A stretch of 64,000 nucleotides of DNA from CAMDPA01 sp964574325 (GTDB taxonomy: Bacteria > Pseudomonadota > Alphaproteobacteria > Rhizobiales > Hyphomicrobiaceae): assembly GCA_964574325.1 (NCBI GenBank), contig CAZNMY010000007.1, positions 37,722-101,721 of the forward strand, in the 5' to 3' direction. Positions within the stretch are counted from its first letter, which is position 1. The number at the start of each line of letters is the position of its first letter. The notes beneath the pieces were generated by a model. The model did not search any database, was not told the origin of the DNA, and saw only the letters and a program-made list of their open reading frames with translations. Of this stretch, positions 23,136-32,044 are shown one piece after another. The translations under genes were made by a program, and so were the position numbers.

Positions 23136-25241
23136 TCAGTTGCGACTGAGCTGCTGATCTCTCCAATCGGAGAACCGGCCACCTCGTGACGCCAGTTCCA
23201 GGAGAAGCGGCGCTGGTTCCCAACCAGGACCCGACGACATCGACAGGCTCTCGACGTCGGCAAGGATCGCCGCTGCACCAATCTCGTCGCCCTCGAACAT
23301 CGGACCGCCGCGCCACGCGGGGTAACCGAAGCCGTGGATCAGCGCCATGTCGATGTCGATCGCGCGAGCGACGATACCTTCGGCGAGAAGCTTCGCGCCC
23401 TCGTTGATCATGACAGCGCGGAAGCGCCTTTGCAGCGCTTCGCTATCGACCGACCGGCGCGTGATGCCAAGATCCGCCGCGACCTGCTCGATCAGCTTGG
23501 TAACGGACGGATCGGGCTGCCGTTTCCCGCTGGCGTAGCTGTACCATCCAGCACCAGCTTTCTGCCCCAAGCGGCCCATCTCGCACAGGAGATCAGCGAC
23601 ACGTGAGCTGTAGCGCTGTCTCGGATCGCGGGTCGGGGCAAGCCGCTTGCGGCGCGCCCAGGAAATGTCGAGGCCCGACAGATCGGCGACGGCGAACGGG
23701 CCCATCGGAAATCCGAATGCCTCCATCGCGGCATCCACTTCATGCGGCAGCGCGCCATCCTCGACCGCCATTTCTGCGTGCACGCGATAGGCCGCGAGAA
23801 TGCGATTGCCGACAAAGCCATCGCAGATGCCGCAAACGACGGGAATCTTGGCGAGGCGCTTCGCAAGCGCCAACCCGGTCGAGAGCGCGTCACGGGAGCT
23901 GTCTTTACACCGGATGATCTCGACGAGCCGCATGATATTGGCCGGTGCGAAGAAATGCATGCCGATCACGTCTGCAACGCGGCCGCTGGCTACTGCAATC
24001 GGTTCGATGTCGAGGTAGGATGTGTTCGTTGCAAGAACGGCACCGGGGCGAGCTGTCGCACCGAGACGGCGAAACACGTCCTGCTTGACGGTCATGTCCT
24101 CGAAAACGGCCTCGACCACAATATCGACCTTGGCCAGCGCCGAGAAGTCATCCGTGATCGAGATGCGCGCGACCCGTGTTGCAACATCGGCAGCCGTTAT
24201 TCTTCCGGATTTCAGTATGCGATCATATGTGGATGCGATCCGGGCTCGACCTGATTCGATGGCGGCTATGCTGGTCTCAACTAGGACGACTGGCAGTCCG
24301 GCATCTGCCAATGCGACGGCAATGCCGGCTCCCATGGTGCCTGCTCCTAACACACCGATGAGAGAGAGTGCGCGTGGTGCGACGTCATCGAGCCCGGGCA
24401 CCCGCATGACCTCACGCTCGGCGAAGAATGCATGCCGGAGCGCCCGGGATTGACTGCCACCCATCAGTTCGACGAACGTCGCCCGTTCGCGAAATAGACC
24501 GTCTGCCAGGGGCTGTGTCGCCGAAAGCTCTATCAGCTCGGCAGCGCGCAAGGGCGCCTGCTGCCCACGAGCCTTTCTCGCGATACCCTGAACCGCCGCT
24601 CTAACGGCTGCGGTATCGAAGTCTGGGACAGCCAGCGTCCCGACCCGGCGAACAGTTTTGCCGATCAACTCACGTGCCAGCGCAACTGCGTCGGCTTTTA
24701 GGTTGCCGCTCGACAACCTGTCGGCGATGCCGAGCCCGAGCGCCTCCTCTGCATTCACGTGGCGGCCCGACGTAATGAGATCGAGTGCGGGTAGAAGTCC
24801 GATTAGCCGGGGAAGGCGCTGCGTACCGCCCGCACCTGGAACGAGTCCGAGCTTCACCTCCGGCAAGCCGACGCGGGCGTCGGTCGCCAGCACACGCCCG
24901 TGGCAGGCGAGCGCAATTTCCAGCCCCCCGCCAAGTGCGTTGCCGTGTAGTGCGGCAACCACGGGCTTATCGAAGGACTCGATAGCATTGCAGACGTCGG
25001 GCAGAGACGGAGCGAGTGCCGGTTTACCGAATTCACTGATGTCACTACCGGCGACAAACGTACGCCCCTCCGCGGTGATCACGGCGGCAACTATGGAGGC
25101 GTTGTTCCGTACCGCGGCAAATGCCTCGAGAAGGCCGCTGCGGACGGCCTGGCTCGTCGCATTCACAGGAGGATTATCGATCACGACGTGAGCGATGCCA
25201 TCGTCAATGTGCAATCGAACTGGATTGACTAATGCGTTCAT
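23136..25241 (-). CDS. Bifunctional enoyl-CoA hydratase / 3-hydroxyacyl-CoA dehydrogenase
   Basis: A 701-residue FadB/FadJ-like fusion. Residues about 1-190 are a crotonase domain with both catalytic glutamates in GGGLEIALACHGRVL and LPEVKLGLVPGAGGTQ. A linker follows, then the NAD-binding Rossmann domain from about 290 (SLIGVLGAGTMGAGIAVALA) and the dehydrogenase active site VIGMHFFAPANIMRLVEIIR with its catalytic histidine. C-terminal dehydrogenase domains contain DGFVGNRILAAYR and GFGYPAWRGGPMFE. It performs two consecutive beta-oxidation steps on an unsaturated acyl-CoA. It sits 11 bases behind the MBL hydrolase gene and ahead of the thiolase. Confidence 0.94.
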   Translation of the reverse strand: MNALVNPVRLHIDDGIAHVVIDNPPVNATSQAVRSGLLEAFAAVRNNASIVAAVITAEGRTFVAGSDISEFGKPALAPSLPDVCNAIESFDKPVVAALHGNALGGGLEIALACHGRVLATDARVGLPEVKLGLVPGAGGTQRLPRLIGLLPALDLITSGRHVNAEEALGLGIADRLSSGNLKADAVALARELIGKTVRRVGTLAVPDFDTAAVRAAVQGIARKARGQQAPLRAAELIELSATQPLADGLFRERATFVELMGGSQSRALRHAFFAEREVMRVPGLDDVAPRALSLIGVLGAGTMGAGIAVALADAGLPVVLVETSIAAIESGRARIASTYDRILKSGRITAADVATRVARISITDDFSALAKVDIVVEAVFEDMTVKQDVFRRLGATARPGAVLATNTSYLDIEPIAVASGRVADVIGMHFFAPANIMRLVEIIRCKDSSRDALSTGLALAKRLAKIPVVCGICDGFVGNRILAAYRVHAEMAVEDGALPHEVDAAMEAFGFPMGPFAVADLSGLDISWARRKRLAPTRDPRQRYSSRVADLLCEMGRLGQKAGAGWYSYASGKRQPDPSVTKLIEQVAADLGITRRSVDSEALQRRFRAVMINEGAKLLAEGIVARAIDIDMALIHGFGYPAWRGGPMFEGDEIGAAAILADVESLSMSSGPGWEPAPLLLELASRGGRFSDWRDQQLSRN

Positions 25242-25252
25242 CTTCGGTCGTC

Positions 25253-26206
25253 CTATCGTCCCGTTGGTGTCGATGTGAAAAGCGCCTGACCTTTACGATG
25301 ACGGTAGACGGCCTTGACGTTGATCGGGATCCACTCGGCATAGCGCGGCAATCCCGAGTATTCGGGCAAGCGAACCTCGCGCATTGCAGCTTCCTCGCTC
25401 ATCCCGCGAACGATGGCTGTATCGACGGCCTTGCGCAACTCGACGAGCAGACGTCGGAAGTCTGCAACCCCGGCAAGGTCTGTCAGCGGTCCATGTCCGG
25501 GAATGACAGTATCGACATCCAGTGCGAGGACGGTCGCGAGCCGCTCAATCCACCCGTCGAGGTCGCAATCTCCAAGCCACGGAAAGCGCCCGATGAACAA
25601 CAGGTCACCCATGAAGATGACCTTGCGTCTGGGCAGATGCACAACGACATCGCCGTCGCAATGTGCAGGCCCACAATAGCGCACCGAGATCCTGTCATCC
25701 GCGAGTGGAATGTCGTGCTCGGCCTCGAAGCACTGCGTCGGCCGACGGATGGTCATCAACTGGTATTCGGGTCCCGAGAGACGTGACTTGAACCATTCGA
25801 GCCGGAGATCTCCAGGCGGAACAAGGTCCAAAAGGTTTCCGCCCCACAAGAGGCGAGCCGTCGGCTCGAAGCCCGACAGGGTCCAGCTGTCTCCTGATCT
25901 CGGACCGAGAATTTCTTCCAGCAGAAGCGGTGTCTGTGCATGGGCGATAATTGGAACATCCGCGAACAGCACATTGCCTGCGGTGTGGTCGAGGTGACAG
26001 TGTGTGTTGATGAGCGACCGGACGGGCATTGCGGTCTTTGCCGTGACGGCGTCGCGGAGCAGTCGCCCCAAAAGCTCGTGCTGTTGCGAGTCGATGACCA
26101 CGAGACCGTCAGGAGTTGCGATTGCGCCGGCGTTGGAATCCCCGGCCACCCCGATCCAGGCGTAGACGCCTTCGGCGACCTCGAGCAATTGTGGTTGCGC
26201 GCTCAT
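25253..26206 (-). CDS. Metallo-beta-lactamase-fold hydrolase
   Basis: A 317-residue metallo-beta-lactamase-fold enzyme. The zinc motif THCHLDHTAGN is complete, the second-site ligands are in CGPAHCDGDVVVHLP and FMGDLLFIG, and VIPGHGPLTD supplies the last histidine. The overall pattern (QPQLLEVAEGVYAWIGVAGD at the N-terminus, DSQQHELLGR) resembles quinoprotein relay-type metallohydrolases. No signal peptide when started at ATG 26206 (MSAQPQ); an earlier start adds a non-conserved stretch. First gene of the operon running to the thioesterase and divergent from a Bug-protein gene. It may hydrolyse a lactone or thioester in the cluster's pathway, which is inference. Confidence 0.88.
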   Translation of the reverse strand: MSAQPQLLEVAEGVYAWIGVAGDSNAGAIATPDGLVVIDSQQHELLGRLLRDAVTAKTAMPVRSLINTHCHLDHTAGNVLFADVPIIAHAQTPLLLEEILGPRSGDSWTLSGFEPTARLLWGGNLLDLVPPGDLRLEWFKSRLSGPEYQLMTIRRPTQCFEAEHDIPLADDRISVRYCGPAHCDGDVVVHLPRRKVIFMGDLLFIGRFPWLGDCDLDGWIERLATVLALDVDTVIPGHGPLTDLAGVADFRRLLVELRKAVDTAIVRGMSEEAAMREVRLPEYSGLPRYAEWIPINVKAVYRHRKGQALFTSTPTGR

Positions 26207-26292
26207 TCTCGTTCTCGCTCCCCAAAGGCCGATTTGCACCGCAATCTGCAATGGCGTTCTGCCACAATCCGCTCTCCCTGACCGTCATCCAA

Positions 26293-26307
26293 TTCCATCA
26301 GATGAAA
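26293..26307. promoter_or_regulatory. Candidate IclR-type operator between divergent catabolic units
   Basis: TTCCATCAGATGAAA is a 15-base palindrome about a central A with a single mismatched pair. It matches the site at 36075-36089 at 11 of 15 positions. It lies 87 bases from the MBL-hydrolase start and 116 bases from the Bug-protein start, so it could control both. Binding by the cluster's IclR protein is inferred. Confidence 0.4.
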
Positions 26308-26422
26308 TTTGAATGCTGCATGAAGCCGGAGGTTGAGCTAGGTGTCTATTGGATCGCTGCGCCGAAACGAGCGCAGCCAACTCGGCTGATCTGCCGGGCG
26401 AGGAAAACATGGGAGGTAGTCG

Positions 26423-27397
26423 ATGGTCCAAAGCGCGCGTATCTTGATGGGAGCCGCCATAGCGCTCGCATCGATCAGCGGTTCAGGTGTGGCGCTCGCC
26501 AATTATCCAGAACGCCCAGTTCGTATCGTTGTGCCGTTCGCGCCGGGCGGCTCTGTCGACGTGTTCGCGCGCATCGCGGTGGACAAGCTCTCGCAGAAGA
26601 CGAGCAAGCAGTTCTACATCGAGAATGTGGCGGGTGCGTCAGGCAACATCGGAGCCGGACAAGTCGCCAAGGCGGCGGCCGATGGCCATACAGTTCTATT
26701 CGCGTTCAGCTCCTTCGTCGTCAATCCATCCTTGTTCGCGTCCGTGCCCTACCATGCCCTCAACAGCTTCGAGCCCGTGACACTGGCGGTCACCGCAACG
26801 CACGTGGTCACGGTAACCCCGACCGTCCAGGCGAAATCGGTGGCAGAATTGGTGTCCCTGATCAAAGCGACGCCAGGAAAGTTCAGCTTCGCACATGGCG
26901 GTGCTGGTACTCCAGCGCACCTGCTCGGCGAGCAGTTTCGACTGAAGGTGGGGCTTGATATGGCGCCGGTGCCCTTCAACGGAGCGGGGCCCGCGGTTCA
27001 GTCGGTGATCGGCGGACACACACAGATCGGCATCACGGCGATCTCTCCAGCTGCGCCTCATATTGCGGCCGGCACGATCAGGGCGATGGCTGTCACCTCC
27101 AAAGCTCGAACGCGATTCCTCCCGAACGTACCGACGATGGTCGAAGCCGGCTATCCAGACATCGTCGGCGATCTGTGGGTCGGCGTGCTCGTCCCCAAGG
27201 GCACATCGAAGGACATTGTGGCTTTCCTTCATCGAGAGCTGTCAGGCGTCCTCGCCCAGAAGGATACGCAGGAGCGGCTCTCGGCAGTAGGGTTCGACAC
27301 GGTCGGCAGCACACCCGAAGCCTTCGGAAAGCAGCTCGCAGCCGAGCTAGAAAGCTGGCGTGCTGTCATTCAGGCTGCGAAACTCAAAGCTCCTTGA
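26423..27397 (+). CDS. Bug/TctC-type periplasmic solute-binding protein (1)
   Basis: A 324-residue binding protein of the tripartite tricarboxylate transporter (TTT) family. It has a signal peptide (residues 1-26, ending GVALA) and then the hallmark YPERPVRIVVPFAPGGSVDVF, NVAGASGNIGAGQVAKAAAD, and FAHGGAGTPAHL. It would bind an organic acid in the periplasm. The start has GGGAGG about 10 bases upstream. No TctA or TctB membrane gene is in the window, so it must use a transporter encoded elsewhere or act as a sensor. The next gene, ModA-like, follows 20 bases later on the same strand. Confidence 0.92.
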   Translation: MVQSARILMGAAIALASISGSGVALANYPERPVRIVVPFAPGGSVDVFARIAVDKLSQKTSKQFYIENVAGASGNIGAGQVAKAAADGHTVLFAFSSFVVNPSLFASVPYHALNSFEPVTLAVTATHVVTVTPTVQAKSVAELVSLIKATPGKFSFAHGGAGTPAHLLGEQFRLKVGLDMAPVPFNGAGPAVQSVIGGHTQIGITAISPAAPHIAAGTIRAMAVTSKARTRFLPNVPTMVEAGYPDIVGDLWVGVLVPKGTSKDIVAFLHRELSGVLAQKDTQERLSAVGFDTVGSTPEAFGKQLAAELESWRAVIQAAKLKAP

Positions 27398-27417
27398 GGA
27401 GAGTCGAGACCAAAGAC

Positions 27418-28182
27418 ATGGCGACAGCCGTTCTCAAGGTTCATTGCACCACGGCATTGAAGACGGCGATCGACCGTCTCGCGCCGTCTTTTGAAGCCGC
27501 TCATCGTGTGGTGCTTCAGTCAAGTTTCGGGCCTTCCGGCCGGATGGCCAGACAAATGGCGGCTGGCGAAGGGACCGACGTCGTCATCGTCACCGGAGCA
27601 GGGATCGACGATCTTATTGCGACGGGCCGTGTCATGGCTGGCAGCAGAGCTGATCTTGTGCGATCGAAGATCGGGATGGCAGTTCCGATGGGCGCAAGTC
27701 GGCCGGACATCGACACGGTGGAGCGCTTCAAGCAAGCCCTTCTTTCCGCGCGAGCGATCGCGATGAGCGATCCGACCGGTGGAGCGCAGAGCGGCGCGCA
27801 TCTCGCCAAGGTGTTCGACCAGCTCGACATTGCTGAGGCGATGCGCGCGAAGTCGATCTATGGCCCCGGCGGTCCTTCCGGACTCGTCGGCAACTACCTG
27901 CTCCGCGGCGAGGCCGATGTCGGGCTTCAGCAGATGCCAGAACTGATGGCAGTCCCCGGCATCGACATAGTCGGTCCGATACCGGGGGACCTGCAGCTTG
28001 TGACGATATTCTCCGCTGGTGTTTCCGCGTCAGCTACCGATCCTGACGCAGCGAGATCGCTAATTTCACATCTCGCATCGCCTACCGCGGTCTCGACGTT
28101 CGAGGCGTGCGGCCTCGAGCCCGCTTTCGAGCGAGCTTGGGTGGTCAACCAGCCGGCAATGGATCGACGCCACCCGCCTTGA
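27418..28182 (+). CDS. ModA-like substrate-binding-domain protein without signal peptide (1)
   Basis: A 254-residue protein resembling the molybdate-type periplasmic binding fold: VLKVHCTTALKTAIDRLAPS at the start, GEGTDVVIVTGAGIDDLIAT in the first lobe, FKQALLSARAIAMSDPTGGA and GPSGLVGNYLLRGEADVGL in the second. No signal peptide precedes the mature-type start, and none is found by extending the frame upstream, so the product should be cytoplasmic. ATG 27418 lies behind GGAG. Its last 38 bases overlap the end of a convergent paralog (28145-28861). Binding of a small acid as a sensor is a guess; nothing shows molybdate binding. Confidence 0.8.
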   Translation: MATAVLKVHCTTALKTAIDRLAPSFEAAHRVVLQSSFGPSGRMARQMAAGEGTDVVIVTGAGIDDLIATGRVMAGSRADLVRSKIGMAVPMGASRPDIDTVERFKQALLSARAIAMSDPTGGAQSGAHLAKVFDQLDIAEAMRAKSIYGPGGPSGLVGNYLLRGEADVGLQQMPELMAVPGIDIVGPIPGDLQLVTIFSAGVSASATDPDAARSLISHLASPTAVSTFEACGLEPAFERAWVVNQPAMDRRHPP

Positions 28183-28861
28183 GCGCTGAGCGCGCAGCTT
28201 CGGTGACGAAGTAATCGAGGAAAGAGGTCGCGACTTCAGCCCTTCTGGAGCCACTGGACATACCACCGCAAATGACCGTGTAGCTCTGCAGCTCTGCCGG
28301 GATTGCCCCGACAATGGAGACACCCTCGACATGAAGGAGCTCGGCGAGCTGTTGAAAGCCAATCTCTGCGGCCCCGCGATTGACGACTGCGGCGACTGGT
28401 TCGTTTGTCACGGTCAGTAGTCGATCTTTCAGAGCTTCTTCAAGACCGAGGCGCTTCAGAAGAACCTGGCTGACGTAGATCCCGCTACCTGCCGCTGAGA
28501 CGGCGATCCGCGAGGAGCGATTGAGCGTGTCGACGAGGGCTGCAACAGATCCGATCTGTGGGGAGGCGGCATCGGAGCTGACGCATGCCCCGATGCTCGA
28601 CCTCATCACATCGACCACGGATGCCGGCAGTATCCGGCCGGCGTCCGCCCCCTTTGCCATCAAACCCTGGGGTAGAAACGCGACATCGAAGCCATCCACA
28701 TTCGAGATTCGGCTCTCGATGGAGTTCGCCACAGGATCGGCTGCCGGACCGTAAGTCATTTCAATGCTGCGTCCGGTGTCACGGGAAAACGCCGCCGCCG
28801 CACCATCGAGTGCGATTGAGAAGGCGGCAGGAGCCAGAACGACAAGAGGTGACGTGCTCAT
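28145..28861 (-). CDS. ModA-like substrate-binding-domain protein without signal peptide (2)
   Basis: A 238-residue paralog of the convergent gene 27418-28182: PLVVLAPAAFSIALDGAAAA, DVAFLPQGLMAKGADAGRIL, SRIAVSAAGSGIYVSQVLLK, GAAEIGFQQLAELLHVEGVS and VGAIPAELQSYTVICGGMSS match block for block. It too starts directly with the mature fold and lacks a signal peptide. The ATG overlaps the stop of the upstream alpha/beta hydrolase gene (ATGA), so they are translationally coupled. Last gene of the seven-gene operon. The pair of cytoplasmic binding-fold proteins at the two converging operon ends is unusual. Confidence 0.8.
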   Translation of the reverse strand: MSTSPLVVLAPAAFSIALDGAAAAFSRDTGRSIEMTYGPAADPVANSIESRISNVDGFDVAFLPQGLMAKGADAGRILPASVVDVMRSSIGACVSSDAASPQIGSVAALVDTLNRSSRIAVSAAGSGIYVSQVLLKRLGLEEALKDRLLTVTNEPVAAVVNRGAAEIGFQQLAELLHVEGVSIVGAIPAELQSYTVICGGMSSGSRRAEVATSFLDYFVTEAARSALKAGGVDPLPAG

Positions 28862-29583
28862 GCGATGCCTTCCAGCAGCGCGCAGACGCCATCCGGATCG
28901 TCGATCATCGGGTCGTGGCCGCAGCGCTCCATCACTACGGTTTTCCACGACGGGTCCTCTTTGCAGCGGGCGAGCGCCGCATCAAAGCGGGGCTGAGGAA
29001 AGAGCGGCGTGCGCACGTAGATCTTTGATCTGACGTGCTCGCGTACGCCCGTCAGCCTGACCGGATCGAGAGAGACGCCGATCGGCTGCGGCGCGATCAT
29101 CGAGTCGACCCAAGCGGCGTCGTCGGGATTCTGGACCTTCAGCGTTGTCGCATTGGGACCTGGACGAGACACGTCCCCGCGCGCCTGGGCCTCTTGGAAT
29201 GCCGCCTTCTGCTGATCGTTGAGGAAGTCGAACCCACGCTGGCCGTCGTCAGGCAGAAAGGCGTCGAGATAGACAAGCCCAGATACCTTGCCTTCGAGCC
29301 TCTCGACGGCGCCTGATACGACCCACCCCGCGTATGAATGGCCAACCAGAACGGCATCCTCGAGCCTCTCCCAGCGGAACAAGTTCACCACGTCGAGAAT
29401 ATGCGTTTCGAGCGTGATCGAACCGCTCATGAGATGTGAACGGTCAGCAAGACCGGTCAGTGTCGGAGTGAATACACGATGCCCCCTTCTCGTGAGGCGA
29501 TCCCGCACGCGGCACCACGCCCATCCACCGTGTCCTGCACCATGGACGAGCACGAACGCACGCCCATTCTGGTTCGTCGACAT
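28858..29583 (-). CDS. Alpha/beta-fold hydrolase
   Basis: A 241-residue alpha/beta hydrolase. The oxyanion region FVLVHGAGHGGWAW is followed by the nucleophile elbow GHSYAG (Ser83); the acid and base are likely in the segment ending MERCGHDPMIDDPDGVCALL, where His is the catalytic base. It looks like the plant-esterase/hydroxynitrile-lyase-like group of small esterases (SVLVHGAGHG start). No signal peptide, so cytoplasmic. Sixth in the minus-strand operon; it may cleave an ester or lactone before CoA activation. Stop and next start overlap by four bases. Confidence 0.9.
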   Translation of the reverse strand: MSTNQNGRAFVLVHGAGHGGWAWCRVRDRLTRRGHRVFTPTLTGLADRSHLMSGSITLETHILDVVNLFRWERLEDAVLVGHSYAGWVVSGAVERLEGKVSGLVYLDAFLPDDGQRGFDFLNDQQKAAFQEAQARGDVSRPGPNATTLKVQNPDDAAWVDSMIAPQPIGVSLDPVRLTGVREHVRSKIYVRTPLFPQPRFDAALARCKEDPSWKTVVMERCGHDPMIDDPDGVCALLEGIA

Positions 29584-29632
29584 TCCAAATTCTCCCGCTT
29601 TGTTCGGTTGGCTGTGAGTTCACGCGAATGTC

Positions 29633-30619
29633 TCACTTGATCTGAAAGCCGCTCGCTTTAATGACGGGCCCCCACGTTTCGAGCTCCTTAGCGAGATAGT
29701 CGCGCATGACATCCGGGGTATTGCGAAGCTCCGGCTCGAAGCCACCCGCGCGATACAGCTTTTGCAGGGCGGGGTCTGCCATGACCTTGGAAACCGCGGC
29801 GGAGACCTGAGCGATGATCTCCTTTGGCGTACCTTTCGGTGCGTATAGACCGGCGAAATTGAGAGCGATCATACCAGGAACCGTTTCCACCGCAGCTGGA
29901 ACGTCCGGCAGCTCTTTCGCCCGCGTGGGCGTCGTCACTGCGAGGAGGCGAAGTTTGCCGGTGCGGTGCAGATCGAAGAACTGACTGGTCATTGTGATCA
30001 CACCCAAGGGAATGTGGCCTCCGAGCAGGTCGTTCACCTGCGGCGCACCGCCTGCGTAGGGCACGTGGACCACGCCGGGCGCCGACGCGCGCAACTTGAA
30101 CAGTTCTCCGGTCAGATGCGTCATCGAGCCGGTGCCGGCACTTCCGAACGAGAGCTTCCCGGGATTCTTCTTGATGAAATCGATGACCTCATCCAGCCTC
30201 TTGAAGGGTTGATCGGGGTGGACGGCGATTGCCATGCCGGTCGTTCCGAGTAGCGCAATGGGCTCGAAGTCCTTGATCGGATCGTAATTCAGCTTGGCAG
30301 CCGCCAGCGGTGCCACCAAGTGCGAGCCGTTTCCTGCGAGGAAGAGGGTGTATCCGTTCGGTTCTGCACCAGCAGCGACGTGCGCACCCCGCCTGCTGGC
30401 TGCGCCACCAATGTTTTCGACCACGACGGTGCCAAGATGGTCCTTGAGCTTGTCTGCGAGTGGTCGACCGACGGTGTCAAATAATCCTCCTGCAGGGAAC
30501 GGAATGATCAGCTTGATTGCGCGTTCCGGATACTTGGCTTGAGCAAGGGCGCCTTGAAGAGGCAGAAAGACAGCCGCCGACGCGGCGATAGCCAGTGCGG
30601 TTCTTCTCGAGTACGTCAT
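29633..30619 (-). CDS. Bug/TctC-type periplasmic solute-binding protein (2)
   Basis: A 328-residue TTT-family binding protein with a Tat-like or Sec signal (MTYSRRTALAIAASAAVFLP, cleaved after ALA). The hallmark is YPERAIKLIIPFPAGGLFDT, followed by GAASRRGAHVAAGAEPNGYT, KKNPGKLSFGSAGTGSMTHL and LYAPKGTPKEIIAQ. ATG 30619 has GGAGAG eight bases upstream. It lies 11 bases after the CoA-transferase gene and 49 before the hydrolase gene, inside the operon. No cognate membrane subunits are present. Confidence 0.92.
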   Translation of the reverse strand: MTYSRRTALAIAASAAVFLPLQGALAQAKYPERAIKLIIPFPAGGLFDTVGRPLADKLKDHLGTVVVENIGGAASRRGAHVAAGAEPNGYTLFLAGNGSHLVAPLAAAKLNYDPIKDFEPIALLGTTGMAIAVHPDQPFKRLDEVIDFIKKNPGKLSFGSAGTGSMTHLTGELFKLRASAPGVVHVPYAGGAPQVNDLLGGHIPLGVITMTSQFFDLHRTGKLRLLAVTTPTRAKELPDVPAAVETVPGMIALNFAGLYAPKGTPKEIIAQVSAAVSKVMADPALQKLYRAGGFEPELRNTPDVMRDYLAKELETWGPVIKASGFQIK

Positions 30620-30630
30620 CGTTTCTCTCC

Positions 30631-32040
30631 CTATTGTAGCCAAGTCGCTGAGTCGCCGCCGAGCTTCGCTGTTGGTAGTTCCCAATGGGGGGGCGTTTCC
30701 GAAAGCTGCAGGATCGGTCGAAGATGGCGAAGCGGACCTTCGTGGGTCCGGCTCTCAATGCGAAGCGCATCAATCTCTTCGGCAGTAAGCGGCATCGGCG
30801 GCACATCCACTGGCAATTGGCCTTGCCGGTAGATGAACATTCCCGACTGACAGAGCGACACCCGCACATGATAGCTGCCACCTTCGCGGGCCCTACGTGC
30901 CAACGCGACAAGGGCGCCATACGCCGCGAGATAGCCCGTCGTGTAATCGCACGCGGGCGCGGGAAGCAGCTTTGGCTTGCCGTTGCCGTTCGCGTGGAGG
31001 ATGCCGGTCACCGTCTGGCCCATCTGCTCCCAGCCGGCGCGGTGCGAGAACGGTCCATCTGCGCCGTAGCAGTTGATCGAGACGTAAACGATGCCCGGCC
31101 TAAGCGCGGCGACTTCTTCAGCGCCGAAGCCGTGCTTCGCGAGTGCGTCCTGCCGATAGCTCTGCGTGAACACGTCCGCAGAGCCGATGAGCTTGCGCAG
31201 GGTCGTGGCGTCTTCACTCTTGCGGATGTCTAGGAACGTGCTCCGCTTCCCATGGCTCGTATCGGTAACGTGCTCGGGAATGAACGGCAGATGCTCGGCC
31301 GACACCATCAGGACATCAGCGCCGTGCTCGGCCAGGGTTCGGGCTGCCATCGGTCCTGCGAGAATCCGAGTGCAATCGAGGACACGAACCCCGCCGAGCG
31401 GGCGAGCGCCAGCAGGTAGAGGCCTCGGTTCGCTTTCGCCGATCTTGATGATCTCGACGATCGGCTTCTGCCCGAGAACCTTCCCGTGAGGATGCGCCAA
31501 CCATTCTTCATTTGTACGTACCATTGCGCCACAAGCGCGCGCCGCGTCGATGGCATTCTCAAGATCGATGCCATCCCACTTCGCCACGGCCGCCGACACT
31601 GAAGCAGGTGTCGGTTCGCACCCCAGAACCTTTAGAACGCGCTCGCGGAGATTTGGCAGGCCGAAGTGCGGGAGGAAGTAGCGACCGTCCTTGGTGAGCC
31701 AGGGTTGCGCGATCGTCCGTGTCGCCTCGTGCTCCGAGTTGACGACATCTTTGAACAGCCCGTTCGCATCGGGCCGCTGGAGCCGATAAGCGCTTCTGAT
31801 CCCGGCTGCAGCGTGTCTGACATCGACCGCCACCCGTTGTCGCCGACCGGTCTTCAGTTCCCACAGGTCGGAGATAGCGACGCCAATTGCAGCTTGCACA
31901 GCAGCCAGAGTGCCGGCGATCTTGAAACGGGTGTCGAGTACCGGATCGGCACCGGTGATCGTGAACTCGCCGGCCGGAGGAGGTGAATGCCCCCTGACGG
32001 CCAGCACCTCATCGAGAGCAGATGCCTTCGCCATGGACAT
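30631..32040 (-). CDS. CaiB/BaiF-family CoA transferase with permuted halves
   Basis: A 469-residue class III CoA transferase. The normal N-terminal opening of the family, PLGGVRVLDCTRILAGPMAA, appears only at residue 214, and the catalytic aspartate is Asp365 in ACDYTTGYLAAYGALVAL. Residues 40-213 instead look like a CaiB C-terminal half (FKIAGTLAAVQAAIGVAISD; TGRRQRVAVDVRHAA; ending WLAHPHGKVLGQKPIVEI). Total length is one protein plus a little, so the gene reads as a circular permutation rather than a full duplication. It would move CoA between acids. It is in the middle of the operon with an ADP-forming acyl-CoA synthetase, so two CoA-activation routes coexist. Confidence 0.88.
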   Translation of the reverse strand: MSMAKASALDEVLAVRGHSPPPAGEFTITGADPVLDTRFKIAGTLAAVQAAIGVAISDLWELKTGRRQRVAVDVRHAAAGIRSAYRLQRPDANGLFKDVVNSEHEATRTIAQPWLTKDGRYFLPHFGLPNLRERVLKVLGCEPTPASVSAAVAKWDGIDLENAIDAARACGAMVRTNEEWLAHPHGKVLGQKPIVEIIKIGESEPRPLPAGARPLGGVRVLDCTRILAGPMAARTLAEHGADVLMVSAEHLPFIPEHVTDTSHGKRSTFLDIRKSEDATTLRKLIGSADVFTQSYRQDALAKHGFGAEEVAALRPGIVYVSINCYGADGPFSHRAGWEQMGQTVTGILHANGNGKPKLLPAPACDYTTGYLAAYGALVALARRAREGGSYHVRVSLCQSGMFIYRQGQLPVDVPPMPLTAEEIDALRIESRTHEGPLRHLRPILQLSETPPHWELPTAKLGGDSATWLQ

Positions 32041-32044
32041 GACC

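Noticed and set aside
27418..28861. Naming the ModA-like pair as molybdate uptake genes serving the two molybdenum hydroxylases
   Set aside because: Both lack export signals and there is no modB/modC; their operons are catabolic, so molybdate binding is unsupported.
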